Source: Anisakis pegreffii
Lineage: Eukaryota; Nematoda; Chromadorea; Rhabditida; Anisakidae
NCBI GenBank assembly: GCA_035041965.1
Contig: JAPYMA010000218.1
Location: forward strand, 1 to 64,000
Direction of reading: 5' to 3'
Length of the DNA stretch: 64,000 nt
Shown: positions 1 through 11,995 of the stretch, piece after piece
Layout of the letters: every line of letters begins with the position of its first letter
Numbering within the stretch: position 1 is the stretch's first letter
Program-made: the position numbers and the translations under genes
Notes under the pieces: generated by a model
What the model was told of the DNA's origin: nothing
Database searches by the model: none
Seen by the model: the letters and a program-made list of their open reading frames with translations, nothing else

Positions 1-230
1 TGAAATTAAGTGTCATGTGAATATCTCAGAACTCATTTCGAAGCAATGAAACACGTCAGTACTTCAAAAGTCAGCACAGAATTTTCAACTTTTTATTAGA
101 GACTTCAGAACGTAGTGAACTCTTTGATATCGTAAACTTATCTGACAGTATGTCTTGTGACAGTTATACCTAACCTCATTTTTCCAAACTGTTTGAATTT
201 CGTTTATTGTTCCATGCAAGAGATTCAAGA

Positions 231-2202
231 ATGAATCTTCAGTTTCATGATCTAGCAGGAGATCCACCAAAACAATTGTCAACAGAAGATCATGTTGAAT
301 TCGATCCAAATATGAACGAGGTAATCGTCTGTCTCTAGAGAAGGCTTATGCTTAATTTTAAATCCATTGAGACTTGCGTTCATGGAATATGTATTCATCT
401 ATGATTTCAGGCCTTCGAAATTGGTGAAGGAGTTGAAGAATCCGCGGATCTTTCAAAATTCAAAGTCAAAGCTGAAGAACCCCTGAATGCACACCCCTCA
501 TTACGCTACGGTAAAGTTTTCACACTTGGTTCTTATTCATTCGAAATCATCAAAAAAATTCACACCCTTCAAGAAAGCGTAATACATTTCATCTTCAAAT
601 TTTTCAAATGCCTACAGCGCTTCAAACAGAAAAATGCAATCGGCTTGATTAATTGTATAAGAATGAGTAGCTTTGTAAAATAACTCAAGTAACTCTAAAG
701 ATGGGCAGATCACGAGCAGAATTAACCTGAGCGATCAACTAATTGTTCACTTTTGATAACTTTATCATCAACAAAATGATCTCTCATTTTTATCACATTC
801 TATCATCAGATTTATAATTTTTTTTAAATCAGCAAAATGATTAATAACACTCTCATCGGTATCCCTACGCTCATCATTGTTCATATCACCATCTGTTTTC
901 ATAAATGATATTGCTAAAATGGTTAGTATGCTAAAATTATTCCGTTCAGACAGCAGACGGGGTTCGGTTCGATTAGCCAGGAATATTGAAGCTGCGGCTA
1001 TGAAAGAGTTACATGACGCAATGGTAAAGTCAAACTATCGACGCATACACTCCAAAGAGAAGCCGCGCAATCCTGGTAGCCGTGAGGCAGCAAAAAAACG
1101 TGGAAGCCGTGAGGTGGCAAACTTAGTTCGGGCAAAGCAACAACTGCAACCAAAGGACGATGGCTGCAGCCGTGAAACATCTGCAAATAAGGATGACCGG
1201 AAACATGATGAGAAAAGCATGAAACACGCGAGTACTCCGTCAAAGGATGTAATCATTTTCGATAAAACACAGCAAACAACGGAGAGTGCTAAGGCACCAT
1301 CAGCAAGAAGCAGGTATGTAAGTAGCATATGACAGGATCGATGGACAGATGGATGGATGGATCTATTTCGATTAATGCAAATTAAGCTAACCAACAGCCC
1401 TGTTTATAGGAAGGCGACAGCTTGTCACCTACAAAAAAGCACCTTAACTAGAATCGCCATTGCTCACCATCATCAGACTGAGCTGAGCCGTCCGAGCCAA
1501 AATCAAAATCTGAATTAAGACGTAGATAAAGTTCAGCCGAATTCAGTTTAAATGCAATCGAACATCAGAACTTGAGCGCTTGAAGAAAGCGCAATGTTGT
1601 TAGCGTCACTTTTGCTAATGGGGCTTCGTCACTGATCACTGTCAATTCAATCGAAAATTATCGCAGTGTTTGCACAATTCATGAATTTCAGAAAACAACA
1701 ACAGTCGTCGAAACCGTGTGCAGCTAAAGAATCAGCAATGCTTCCATTGTCAGCCACTCAGCCAACAATGCATGCTGACTATACTCGGCATGTACCCGGT
1801 AAAACCCCTTCCAGTAGAACAACCACCGGTTCGGCTAAGAACGATTTGAGTGACAAAGACAACGATAATGCACAAGCGAAAACAACTGAAACGGCGAAAT
1901 CAGCGGCAAAAGAAAAGCCAACTGAACGAAATCAGCAACCGAAAACGACGAAAAGTGGTTTCCGACCGAAAACCTCAGAGAAAAAATGTTCTCAGAAACG
2001 AGATTCATCAAAGACAGCGACTTCATCGAAAAAAGTCTCGAGCAATACAGAGAAGAAAGCGATCGGTAGCGATCACCCGAAACAAGAGAAAGAATCACAG
2101 AAAAAGTCATCAGAAGAAGATAAAAATGTCACAAATGAAACAACCACCAATGCCGCAGGTAAAATGTCTAGCGGAAAGGAGATAATAAGCGTGACTTTGT
2201 AA
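231..2202 (+). CDS. Lysine/serine-rich protein of unknown function, four exons
   Basis: Exons 231-320, 411-510, 950-1313 and 1692-2202 join with matching phases (0, 1, 2) at GT-AG introns and give an unbroken frame of 354 residues. The N-terminal 65 residues are acidic (reads MNLQFHDLAGD at the start, then a run rich in Glu). The middle has a short basic stretch, SRRGSVRLARNIEAAAMKEL, that may form a helix. The last 170 residues are low-complexity Lys, Ser, Thr and Glu, so probably disordered. No known domain is recognised. The basic tail would suit a nuclear or nucleic-acid-associated protein, but that is inference. The ATG at 231 is the first in frame that I can justify; earlier exons may lie left of the window. 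Exon joins are well supported; function is not. Confidence 0.6.
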
Positions 2203-2783
2203 CAGAGATAATCGATACAATGAATGCTTTTACCTGTACCGATGAATGTTTTTACCTGTACAAATCACTGTTTTGAACGATTTTAGGCTGTATAACTTAC
2301 GATTTTAGGATGTATATTAGAGCATAAAGTTTGATCGAATTTTTATGCTTCATTTCACATTATTATCCCATTTTTGGGATGAACGTATAAGTGTCACCCA
2401 CAAAATGGGCTCATCAAATCCTCCCACGTTTGTAAGGCATTTAGTGAGAATTCGAAAAGTTCATGCAACTAATCAGTCATGATATGGAAGGGATTGGCGA
2501 TTGTACGATGATATCTTAATAATAGAGGAGTCAAGTATGCTGGGGCAGTTCCTGAAATTAGTGATTAGACATTAGGCTGCATACACGCATCCAGAATCGC
2601 AATTTATTGATGAGTTCTGCCGGAGAGCATGGAAAATTCATAACACTGATTTAATCAACGATTACAGAGTTTATGCCAATCTTTTAGCACGAATATCACA
2701 GCTACTGCACTCTTCCTCCGTAACATACTTTCGGAATATTTAGTTCGACTGAATCAGAGGAAGCCTTCGAAACCCAAAAACTA
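2203..2783. other. Non-coding gap between the Lys/Ser-rich gene and tRNA-Arg
   Basis: 3' flank of the preceding gene. No long frame or splice-supported exon seen. A short near-repeat of TTTTACCTGTAC occurs at about 2229 and 2250. Nothing else recognisable. Confidence 0.5.
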
Positions 2784-2856
2784 TGACCCAGGCAGGGGTC
2801 GAACCTGCAATCTTCTGATTAGAAGTCAGACGCCTTATCCATTAGGCCACAGGGCC
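2784..2856 (-). tRNA. tRNA-Arg (anticodon TCT)
   Basis: On the minus strand a 73-base cloverleaf begins GGCCCTGTGGCC and ends CTGGGTCA. It has the D-loop core TAATGGATAAGGC, a five-pair anticodon stem TCTGA/TCAGA around loop CTTCTAA (anticodon TCT, reading AGA), and a TTCGACC T-loop on a GCAGG/CCTGC stem. The acceptor stem pairs except T6-T67, and G2-T71 is a wobble. It has no intron. It matches the metazoan tRNA-Arg pattern with the GGCCTAATGGATAAGGC D-arm. The single stem mismatch could mean slight decay, but all tertiary-contact bases I can check are present. Confidence 0.93.
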
Positions 2857-3484
2857 GCAACACTACGCTTTATTTAATAATAAATATTCTGGGAAAAGTT
2901 GGTAATATAGATTACCTGTACAACTTAAAAGTTGCATGATCATGAGGTACGGAGAGAAATATTTGAGACGTCATTTCAGTAGGTGTGGAACCTAGACATA
3001 TGCCATTTTGAAAAGTTCAAAACGACAATTACGAATTTGCTTTCCAAATTTGCCAAAATCGGACTGAAAACGCTGTTGTGAACCTGAAATTAACTGCTGC
3101 GATGTGGGTGACTTGATATTTGGTTTATTTTCTAGACGATCTGGATATTAACCATTCTCATCGTTAAGCTCCCGTCTCGCTTTATGTGGGCAAAATTTTT
3201 TGGAAGTCCGAAAGAGAAGTCTCTTCCACATCAATTTCCTCTCTGCTTGCATTATGAATCGCTCATCATATCCGTCTAACGGTAGAGAGGTTTGATTGAC
3301 GGGGAGGATGGAAGGGCAAAAAGCACGATAAATTCGAGGCAGCACGAAAACTTTACAATGCAACAGAATTGTTAGCGATTATAATGAACCCCTTAGCATG
3401 ATTACGAATGCTCAGAATGCTGCATTCACTTAAATGTCGAGGCTGAGGCTTGGAATTGGGCTAAGCTTACTCTAGGTCTATGTT
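2857..3484. other. Non-coding gap
   Basis: Between the tRNA and the telomere-like repeat. A 70-codon frame on the minus strand at 3148-3363 has no supporting splice signals or similarity that I recognise; I treat it as chance. The sequence from about 3440 already shows degenerate versions of the repeat that follows. Confidence 0.4.
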
Positions 3485-3590
3485 TAAGCCTAAGCCTAGG
3501 CTTATGCTCAGGCTCAGACTTGGGCTAAGCCTAAGCCTAGGCTTATGCTCAGGCTCAGACTTGGGCTAAGCCTAAGCCTAAGTCTGAGGA
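3485..3590 (+). repeat. 41-bp tandem repeat made of telomere-like GCCTAA words
   Basis: The unit starting TAAGCCTAAGCCTAGGCTTA begins at 3485, 3526 and 3567, a strict 41-base period, about 2.6 copies. Inside each unit are GCCTAA words and near-variants (GGCTCA, GGGCTAA). GCCTAA is the complement of TTAGGC, the nematode telomere hexamer (established knowledge). Degenerate relatives extend left to about 3440. It is either an interstitial telomeric trace or a minisatellite that happens to use the same words. Confidence 0.75.
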
Positions 3591-5169
3591 AAAAACTCAA
3601 ACCCAATGTAAAATAAACTAATCTTAATGCCGTAGTTTTCACATTGGGTTAATTTTGGCTGGGTTTTTCGTAGTTCTATGAGTTGAATGAGATCGTTCAC
3701 TTCAAACGGATTGAAAAAATGAAGTTCAGCGAACAATCATCACAATTAACCCAATTATGGAGCATTCCACGATGTTCACGAACACTTGGACGTGATAGTT
3801 AGGGTACTAAACATCAATTTCGGTAGAGAGGTGCATGAAAAACGCAGAGTTGACTTTCAATGGGAAAAGGGAATTGAAGTGGCTCAAACAGATATATGAG
3901 CAATCCAGTGGAAGAGACGGATATATGAGGTTTCGTAAAATGTATGAAAAAAGTTTCATCATCAATTGAGGGTAAGCTGGTCGTTGTTCGCCAAATCGCT
4001 TGTTTGGTTTCATTTGCATTGAAAAGCAAATGGAACTGAAATTGTGATGTTAAGGAGTGAATATATTACAGATTCTGCAGAGAATCACGAATGAGAGCGA
4101 ATCATTGATGTGGCCGAAGTGAATGATAAAACTATCACCACACAGTGGAACTGTAATGCAGTAAGTTATTTTAGTAATGAGAGTGATAAGAGAGCATGGA
4201 AATCAGACATAGGATTCATTGATAGACTGTTGAAGGAAAGCTGTATATGGCAGCATGGAAAGCGTGTATGCCTTCTGAATAACAACTTCCATCAGAAGCT
4301 ATTCACCTACACTCTATTCACCACTCACATTCCATCATCAGTTTTTACTTCGAATTCCAGTGATGTCTCATCACTCTCATTTCCAACCTTGCTGATTGCA
4401 TTACAGTCCCATTGTGCAGTGACACTTTTCTCATTCATTGCAGACGTATCACTGATTCACTCTCATTCATATTCATCTTCTGAATCTTTACTCTATTTAT
4501 TTCCTGACTGCAAATTCTCATTACATTCAGAATCACAAGGCAATGGATATGTGCGGAATAAGTTGCCACACCATGAAACGATTATTCAAATGCAAGAAAT
4601 TTATCGCTTACACTAAGCCGAGAATAAAACCATGTGTAACCTGGGTTTATCGATGGAATCTTCAATATTTCCTTCAGTTACGGGAAGGAAAGAGGGGGAA
4701 ACAGATCCATTCTGTGGCATAACAGTGCTTAAAATCATATTCATGCAAAAAAATCACATTTATGGCACAATTTGAAGTCCGTAATCTTCTAATCTACATA
4801 ACTCCACACAACAGTACGCGTTCCATTGCCAGCTGGTCAAGCAGTACCGGACACTGTTGGTTTCAATAGACCATGTTTCAGGTGGAAATATCTCGAGTAT
4901 GACAGTCGTTGTCTTGTGGATATTCTAAATCATTTGTTCTGATCAGTCCCCGAATATGTATTCATTTTATGAGCGATAGGGTCTGTTCTTGTCTTAATGG
5001 ATCGACTCATGTCAAGAAAATGTTGCAAAACTGAACAATGAATGATTCATGATCGCACACCATGTGAACTGTAATGATATTACATGTCATCTTCTCTCTC
5101 TCATTTCAACTGAATGGATGGTTCAGTTGGAAAAGGGAATGAATAACTCTATCTCATTAAGTAAGCAAA
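3591..5169. other. Non-coding gap
   Basis: No gene supported. An open frame of 168 codons at 4110-4616 (+) opens with GTG, has no recognisable domain and reads like AT-rich chance sequence, so it is not called. The rest shows no repeats or RNA genes that I can identify. Confidence 0.4.
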
Positions 5170-5179
5170 ATTGCTTGGC

Positions 5180-5455
5180 AAAATATGTATTTTTCTAAAT
5201 GAGGAGATCCACCTGGATCGAATGATGCAAAAAAATTCCTATGTTTACGGGCAAACTTGAGTTTACGGTAGCCTTGAAGGTAGCACCCGAGATAGTATTC
5301 ACAAAATGACTATATCTCCTCAACTAAGCCAAATTGCTCAAAAAATTTATAATATTGTGAATCTGGAGGTTCTGCTTAAGCGGACGGTGAAAAGAAATTC
5401 GCATATTTCCGGACAAACCTGAGAAGAAGGTTAGTTCGAAGATCGCAATCCGCCC
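5180..5455 (-). repeat. Inverted copy of the 404-bp satellite unit
   Basis: This stretch is the reverse complement of one unit of the array to its right: for example TCTCCTCAACTAAGCCAAAT here against the forward GGCTTAGTTGAGGAG words at 6040, 6440 and 6850. The order of sub-units is reversed as expected for a true inversion. With the forward array it makes a large imperfect palindrome centred near 5490. Confidence 0.75.
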
Positions 5456-5524
5456 AAGGCTACCGTAATCCTATCGGTCATGTATTTCTGACAACTTTAG
5501 ATAAATATATACATTACTATCGCA

Positions 5525-5590
5525 CCATAGGCGTTACGATCTTCAAGATACCGACACTCTCAGCTTTGCCCGGTAACATATGATTTTTGA
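5525..5590 (+). repeat. Partial forward copy of the satellite unit, cut by a microsatellite
   Basis: The start of a unit (GGCGTTACGATCTTCAAGAT, then GCCCGGTAACATATG) is recognisable but diverged. It breaks off into the GGTAAT-rich tract at 5611. Confidence 0.55.
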
Positions 5591-5610
5591 GAATGTTGAT
5601 GATAACATAG

Positions 5611-5781
5611 GTGGTAAGGTAAATAAAGGTAATAATGATAATTGTAATGGTAATGGTAACAGTGGTAAAATAAGTAATAATGGTAACAGTGGTAAAATAA
5701 CTAATAATGGTAACATAAATAATAATGGTAACATAATGGCAATGGCAATGATAATAACAATGGTAGTGATAATGGTAACAT
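5611..5781 (+). repeat. GGTAAY/AATGGTAAC microsatellite
   Basis: Imperfect repeats of GGTAATGGTAAC and AATAATGGTAAC. They leave open frames on both strands (Leu/Pro-rich on minus, Asn/Gly-rich on plus) that are artefacts of the repeat. Confidence 0.85.
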
Positions 5782-5902
5782 AAGTGAGAATATTGCTGAA
5801 ATTTAGTGATGGTTGCACATGTGAGGCGTGATTACGGTACGATGGAAATCTTGCTGCGGAGATGGAAGATATACGTTTTGAAGCGCATCAATATAATCAT
5901 AT

Positions 5903-7600
5903 AGCAATAGGCGGATTGCGATCTTCGAGCTAACCGTCTTCTCAGGTTTGCCCGGAAACATGCGAATTTCTTTTCACCATCCGATCCAGTATAACCTTCA
6001 GATTCGGAATATTATAAATTTTATTGAGCAATTTGGCTTAGTTGAGGAGACGGTCATTTAATTAATACTATCTCGGGTGCTTCTTTCAAGGCTACCGTAA
6101 GCTGAAGTTTGCCCAAAAACATATGAATTTTTTGCACCATTCGATCCAGCTGGATCTCTACATTCAGAAAAACATATGTTTTGTCGAGCGATTTTGCTTA
6201 GCTGAGGAGATACAGCAATTTTCTTAGATCTATATCAATTAGCGCAGTCGCGCTCATCATTCATGTACAATGCATTGATCACTATAGAGCAATCAATACG
6301 TTATTATAGCAATAGGCTGATTGCAATCGTCGGGATAATCGTCTTCTCCGGTTTGCCCGGAAACATGTGAATTTCCATTCACCGTTCGATCCAGCAGAAC
6401 CTCTAGATTCAGAATATTATAAAGATTACTGATGAGTTTGGCTTAGTTGAGCACATATGGGTATTTTATTAATACTATCTTGGTAGGCACCTTCAAGGCT
6501 ACCGTCTTCTCAAGTTTGCCCAGTAACCTATTAATTTTTTTGCACCCTTCGATCCAGCTGGATCTCTACATTCAGAAAAACATATGTTTTGTTGAGCGAT
6601 TTTGCTTAGCTGAGGAAATACAGCAATTTTCTTAGATCTATATCAATTAGCGCAGTCGCGCTCATCATTCATGAACATTGATCACTATACAGCAATCAAT
6701 ACGTTCATATTAGCAATAGCCGATTTGCGACCATCGAGATAACCGTCTTTTCAGGTTTGCCCGGAAACATGTGAATTTCCTTTCATCATTCGATCCACCA
6801 GGACTTCTAGATTCAGAATATTATAAATTTTACTGAGGAATTTGGCTTAGTTGAGGATATATAGGCTTTTTTAAATTCTATTTCGGGTGCCACCTCCAAC
6901 GTTACCGTCTTCTCAAGTTTGCCCAGTAACAAATGAATTTTATTCTATCAGTCGATCCAGCTAGACCTCTTCGTTCAGAAAAACATATATTGTGTCGAGC
7001 GATTTTTCTTTCCTGTGGACCTATAGCCATTTAACTAGATCTGTCTCAATTCGATAGCGCAGTCGCGCTCATTCATATAAACTGATCACTATAGAGCAAT
7101 CAAAACGTTTATATTAGCAATTGGCGGGTTGCGATCTACGAGCTAACCGTCTTCTCAGGTTTCCCCGGAAACATGCGAATTTCTTTTCACCGTTTGATCC
7201 ACCAGAATCTCTGAATTCTGAATATTATAAATTTAACTGAGTAATTTGGCTTAGTTCAGGATGTATAGGCTTTTTTTAATTCTATCTCGGGTGCCACCTT
7301 CAAAGATACCGTAAGCTCAAGTTTGTCAGCAAACATATGATTTTTTTGCATCATTCGATCCAGCTGGATCTTCTAATTCAGAAAAACATATATTTTGTGG
7401 AGCGATTTAGTTAGATCTATCTCAATTGGATAGCGCAGTCGCCCTCATTCATACAAACTGATCACTATAGAGCAATCAATACGTTCATAATAACAATTGG
7501 CGGGTTGCGAGGTTTGCCCGGAGACATGCAAATTTCTTTTTATCGTTCGATCCAGCAGAACCTCTGTATTCAGAATTTTATAATATTGGATTCAGAATAT
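5903..7600 (+). repeat. Tandem array, 404-bp period, four units plus a fragment
   Basis: Units start at the AGCAATAGGCGG-like word at 5903, 6308, 6712, 7116 and 7492; spacings are 405, 404, 404 and 376. Each unit holds two related halves of about 200 bases. One has GTTTGCCCGGAAACATG and GGCTTAGTTGAGGA. The other has GTTTGCCCARNAAC and GCTTAGCTGAGGA. A common CAGTCGCGCTCAT box ends the unit. This two-level structure is typical of a higher-order satellite. No reading frame is conserved between units. Confidence 0.88.
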
Positions 7601-7803
7601 TCGTCATTTACAATTAGCGAATTGTTACTCCACTCAGGTTGGCAAACTGTCAGCTTAGCGAAAGTTAATCGCGTGTATTCATAAACGCTCAGTCCCCCGT
7701 AGGATTGCCTTCACATTTTTATTTCATAAAATTCGAGCATTTTTTGGCGAGGTGTGTCCATATTTAGATAAATAAGCACTCGAGATTCTTTCTATCTTCC
7801 TTT

Positions 7804-7887
7804 ATGATGAATGTTAAATCCGAGCTGGCGGATTGGATCAAAGATATCCTCGTTGATGAGCGACTGAAAGATCAGTTGCGGACATAA
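7804..7887 (+). other. Short coding-like frame upstream of HMG20
   Basis: ATG ATG opens 27 codons (begins MMNVKSELADWIKDIL) and closes at TAA. Codon choice looks coding, but it lies upstream of the splice acceptor at 8095-8096 that precedes the HMG20 start, and no donor links it in frame. It may be an unspliced-leader (outron) sequence, an upstream reading frame or the relic of an exon. Confidence 0.25.
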
Positions 7888-8122
7888 CCTGTATTCCTCT
7901 TTCAACCCCCATAGTGATTAACTAACGTCATTAGAATTTTTTCCATTGGCTGTCCTTTATCCGGTTTCGATCCTTTGGTCAGTCGATGTGAGAATTCGTA
8001 AGGAAAGAGTGATTTCTTCAAAACTTGAGAGAATTGTTCACATAGCTACGTACCTCAAGGATGATCTCTACTTCGGTTAAATGCTTTGAATTTCAGATTT
8101 GTAGATCAATCGTTAAGCAAAA

Positions 8123-11100
8123 ATGAAAAGAGTTAAGAAAGAAAAGCTTTCTGATGTGGATGACAGTGCACTACAATCTCCTAAGAGCCAGCCACAGAAG
8201 TCGCCGGCACCGAATCCGTCTGCGAAGGTTAAAATTTCTTTCAGTGTTGGAGTATGCAACCATTATGGATAGTCTGATATTCGGATTATATATAAAACTA
8301 GTACATATTAATATATTTTAGTACAATTTTCAAATATTCTGAAGAAAAGGTTACTATCTCTTCTCAGAAACATCAAGACCGTCGATGAGATTTATCTCTA
8401 AACCGAAGTTACATTTGAGAATTACCCTCCTGGATTTTTCACCCACTTTGCATTCCATCTAGTCTTTCATATTGACTGATTTACGTTTGATCTAGCTTGC
8501 TGATTGAAAGTCTTGTGAGACTTTACTGATACCGATAAAGACTAATCCAGAATGTTTATTTGATGGCCATTTATCAGGCGTTTTTAACCTCCAAGGAGAT
8601 GCATTTTCAAGGAGGAATCTGATACCCTCTGTTCATGCTGTTCTATTTCAGAGTCAAAAATCCACATGCAGTCTCACGGGTCGTAAGAACCGAAAGATGC
8701 TAATTGATGAAAACGCCCCAAAACGACCACCCAGCGCCTATACATTATTCATGACGTACGATTCTGCATGACTTCTTTGCATTTTCGTGGTCACATCTTT
8801 CATTTATAATCCACATTTTCTTTATTGTACATAATTTCGAGAAGCTGTCTTATTTGTTCGACTTCAGTGACCAAAGACGAACGGGTGAGAAAAAGGATCC
8901 GAAGGAGTTTTCGATGTCCGCCTTGATGATCGAAATTGGTCATAAATGGGCAGCAATGACCGACGACGAGAAGCGTGTAAGTTCCGTTTGAATGTGTTTC
9001 GTTTGAACCTTTTTGAAGGTGTTTCTGCTCTTTTGTGTGGAAATTGTTGAGAGTGATGATTTAAAGTTGTTCTAGGTCTTTCGGGCATTATGCATTGCAT
9101 TTTGAAAATGTATCTTCTACAGTACTGTTTCCAACGTTGTTTTTTTCGGCTGCTACTCTTTTTGAAAGCACTGTTTGAAAGGAGTAGATAAATGTCACTG
9201 CTCCCTGACAAGCTCACAGTGCATTCTTTTACCAACGCAACGACTATAAGAGGAGCTAGCGTTCCGTCGGGAAATACTGTTCTAGAGCCTTGATGTGAGT
9301 CAGGTGCGACACCATCATTCTGTTCAAAATATTTCAGCCTTTTGTCGAGAAAGCTGAAGGTTTGCGATTGGATTATGAGAAGAAGATGGAAGCGTATTCT
9401 AAAACTGAGGAATATAAAAGATTCCAAGGTACAATCATTGTCTGAATTTAAAATTTTCTGATAAAAGAGTAGTTACTTCTCAACAGAATATCACCTCCCT
9501 CAGTGCTTCTTTTTCTCTCATATTGATCAGAAATTATAATGATAACATCAGTAATATCAGTTTAGTTATAACAATAATGATTATTCGTAGTAACGATTAT
9601 GGGAACGCGCTACTATTCCATGACTGTTTGTTATGCCTCGTTGTTATAGAATGCCTTGATTTAATTATTCAATGTACGGAAATATTGCATGCATTGAGTC
9701 TCGAGTGTGGAATATGAAAAGAAAACAAATCTTATCATAGAAAATTTCTTATTGATTTCAGAGAAGAAAACAGAAATATTAAGAAACCGCAAAAGAAAAT
9801 CAAGGTGCTTGAATGCCTCAGTCGACGACGATGCAGATCTTGCAGATACCAGTGCACCTAGCAACAGTGTGAGTTGAGGAGAATTCAGACACAGTTTCGA
9901 GTTTCCAAAAATGAATTAATGATTTTGCTTCTGAGGAATATTTATTCGTTGCTATAAGTGTAATATTCATACGGCTTGTTGAATTTTAGATCAGGACCCA
10001 AATTGGTGACATTTCAATCTTCAATATGGAATTTTTGGAGTACAACAAAGGTTAGTCATGTTAGTTTTCCGAATATTGGTTGGGCTTCTGAAACGATTTT
10101 TTTTTTCACTGTGTTATATGATTCGCTGATTTGGTTCGTAAGTTAGTTTGTTCGAAGATTTCGTATGAATATCCCATTTTAATGGTATGAACGAACGAAC
10201 GTGTACGGAAATTATCGTCGTGAAGAATTCATCGGCATGGTTTTTAGGGCAAGAGAGCGAACTTAAAAAACTACGTCAAAAATCAAGCGTTTTGGAAGAG
10301 GAGAATCGACTTCTGAAGGAAAATATATCCAAGTGAGCCGAATAAGTTCTGGTTTCGTTCATATAGGAAATATTAGTAGAGAATTTGCGGGAAATTTTAG
10401 CTGAATACGTTCAAATAATTCACTAACTCTTCGTTTATTTTTGGGCTTTCAAATGATGCCGTAGTCTGATTTTGTATTACCACCATTATTGGAATTAACT
10501 GAATATTTATAGATTGAAGATGAATATCACAACAGCAAAGAAACAGCAACAAACGGACAGTTTTCGTGCACAAGAGATATTGAACTGCCGTGAGAACTGG
10601 TCAAATGTTATTATGAATGCGCTCAGTGGTGTAGTTGTATCCGGTGCATTTTTTTAGTATATCATCTAGATTGTATCAGTTTTTGAAAGTTTTGCTTCCA
10701 ACATCTAATGAACAGTTACAGAACGGCTGAAGATGGTCATAAAACGAATATACATAAAGTGACTACATGAATTTTTGTAGAAGTAACTACGTGAAGTCAT
10801 ATTTAGGCGATTCGTTCAATACATTAAATAATACATGTAAATTTATTAACTCATGTAAGAGCATTGTAATTTTGTAATCAGACTCGTCAATTCTTTTCAA
10901 TTAATGGGCTGTTTCGGTGCAAATGATATATCTCCCGATAGCGGGCCTCAACAGATGATGACAGTTTTAATGAAATTCGGTGACAGAACTGATAATAACG
11001 GTGGGACGTTCAGGTGCTCCATCGGTGACCAAAAACATAAACGCCTATATGGAGCGATTAAACTATCTGACAACGGAGGACCCGCAGCATCCGATATTGG

Positions 11101-11141
11101 TTAAAGTTCGATCAGCGCTTGCTGGTGCAAATTTTTCATGA
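8123..11141 (+). CDS. hmg-20: HMG20-family HMG-box protein (BRAF35/iBRAF-like)
   Basis: Nine exons: 8123-8227, 8652-8755, 8868-8976, 9338-9428, 9762-9868, 9990-10050, 10248-10332, 10513-10628, 11014-11141; all joins keep phase and give 301 residues (human HMG20B has 317). A single HMG box starts near residue 52 with DENAPKRPPSAYTLFM and ends with the EEYKRFQ helix. After it come the family-specific ISIFNMEFLEYNKGQESELK segment and a coiled coil, as in HMG20A/B. The last exon (INAYMERLNYL...HPILVKVR) matches the HMG20 C-terminal helix, so the TAG at 10655 is intronic. HMG20 proteins bind bent DNA and work with CoREST/LSD1-HDAC repressor complexes (family knowledge). A free acceptor at 8095-8096 upstream of the ATG suggests trans-splicing or a 5' UTR intron. 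Confidence 0.9.
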
Positions 11142-11487
11142 ATATCGAAAGGAAATTAAGAGTTGTCACTTTGTTTTGACACTATTGTCGCTATCTATGT
11201 GCTGTTGTTTTACAAGAATAATGAAACTTCGCTTTGAACATAAATCAGTATCATTTTGATCATTGGAATCGTTTTGAATAGAATTGGCCCTGGTCGACTG
11301 CCAGATGAAACCTTGCACTTCTTTTTGAAGAGTCCATTTATTATTGTTGTTTTTGGTTAATTAGTCGTATATCCTTAACAGAAACACCTTTGTTACTGAA
11401 TACAGTGGTATTTCTGTTCATGTTTCAAAATGTGTACAGTTTTTGAACTTCTTTTCACATATAAATTCCATTGGAGATGCAATATGC

Positions 11488-11493
11488 AATAAA
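11488..11493 (+). terminator. Poly(A) signal AATAAA of the HMG20 gene
   Basis: Canonical AATAAA about 350 bases after the stop codon at 11141, in the same orientation, with no closer exact match seen. Confidence 0.5.
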
Positions 11494-11995
11494 AATATTC
11501 TTTATGGAATTAAATGGATTACATGATAATGAAGAAATACAATTTTTCATTTAAGAAATGCGAAAAATAATTTTACAACGATTACATACTCTCATTGAAA
11601 TTGAAAATAGAGGAAAAATTATTTTTACAACCATGACAAGGTAACTTACTTATTAACATCGATAAAGCGATTAAACATGAGAGAAAATTCCATAATTTTA
11701 AATGATACTACTGCATCAAAGAAACATCAAAAGTCGGCGCTCTTCTAGTTTAACTACCAGAACCTTGGAAATTAGCAAAATTTTTTTCCCAGTTTGCAAA
11801 GAAAAATTCCTCCCCACTTAAAACGCTCGAATATTTTCTGTCATCGCATCACTTCTCAGGAAATCGCACACCAGCACTGATCAAATATTAATGGGACCAA
11901 CAATATACAAATTCGCTTCGAAAATCTTATGATAATTTGACTGGCATAATAAAAATGTGTATAAATACCTTGCGTATTTATACGTATTTATAAAA
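11494..11995. other. Intergenic, convergent 3' ends
   Basis: HMG20 (+) and CHMP1 (-) converge here. AT-rich; nothing coding seen. Confidence 0.5.

Noticed and set aside
4110..4616. 168-codon open frame (+)
   Set aside because: Opens with GTG, has no recognisable domain and typical AT-rich chance composition; no splice or poly(A) context.
5543..5818. Leu/Pro-rich minus frame resembling a membrane protein
   Set aside because: It is the translation of the GGTAAT microsatellite; no codon-level conservation is possible to judge.
8864..9427. 187-codon minus frame
   Set aside because: It covers HMG20 exons 3 and 4 and their intron in antisense; the + strand exons are certain by homology.
10904..11104. 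66-codon + frame
   Set aside because: Out-of-frame shadow of the HMG20 last exon at 11014-11141.
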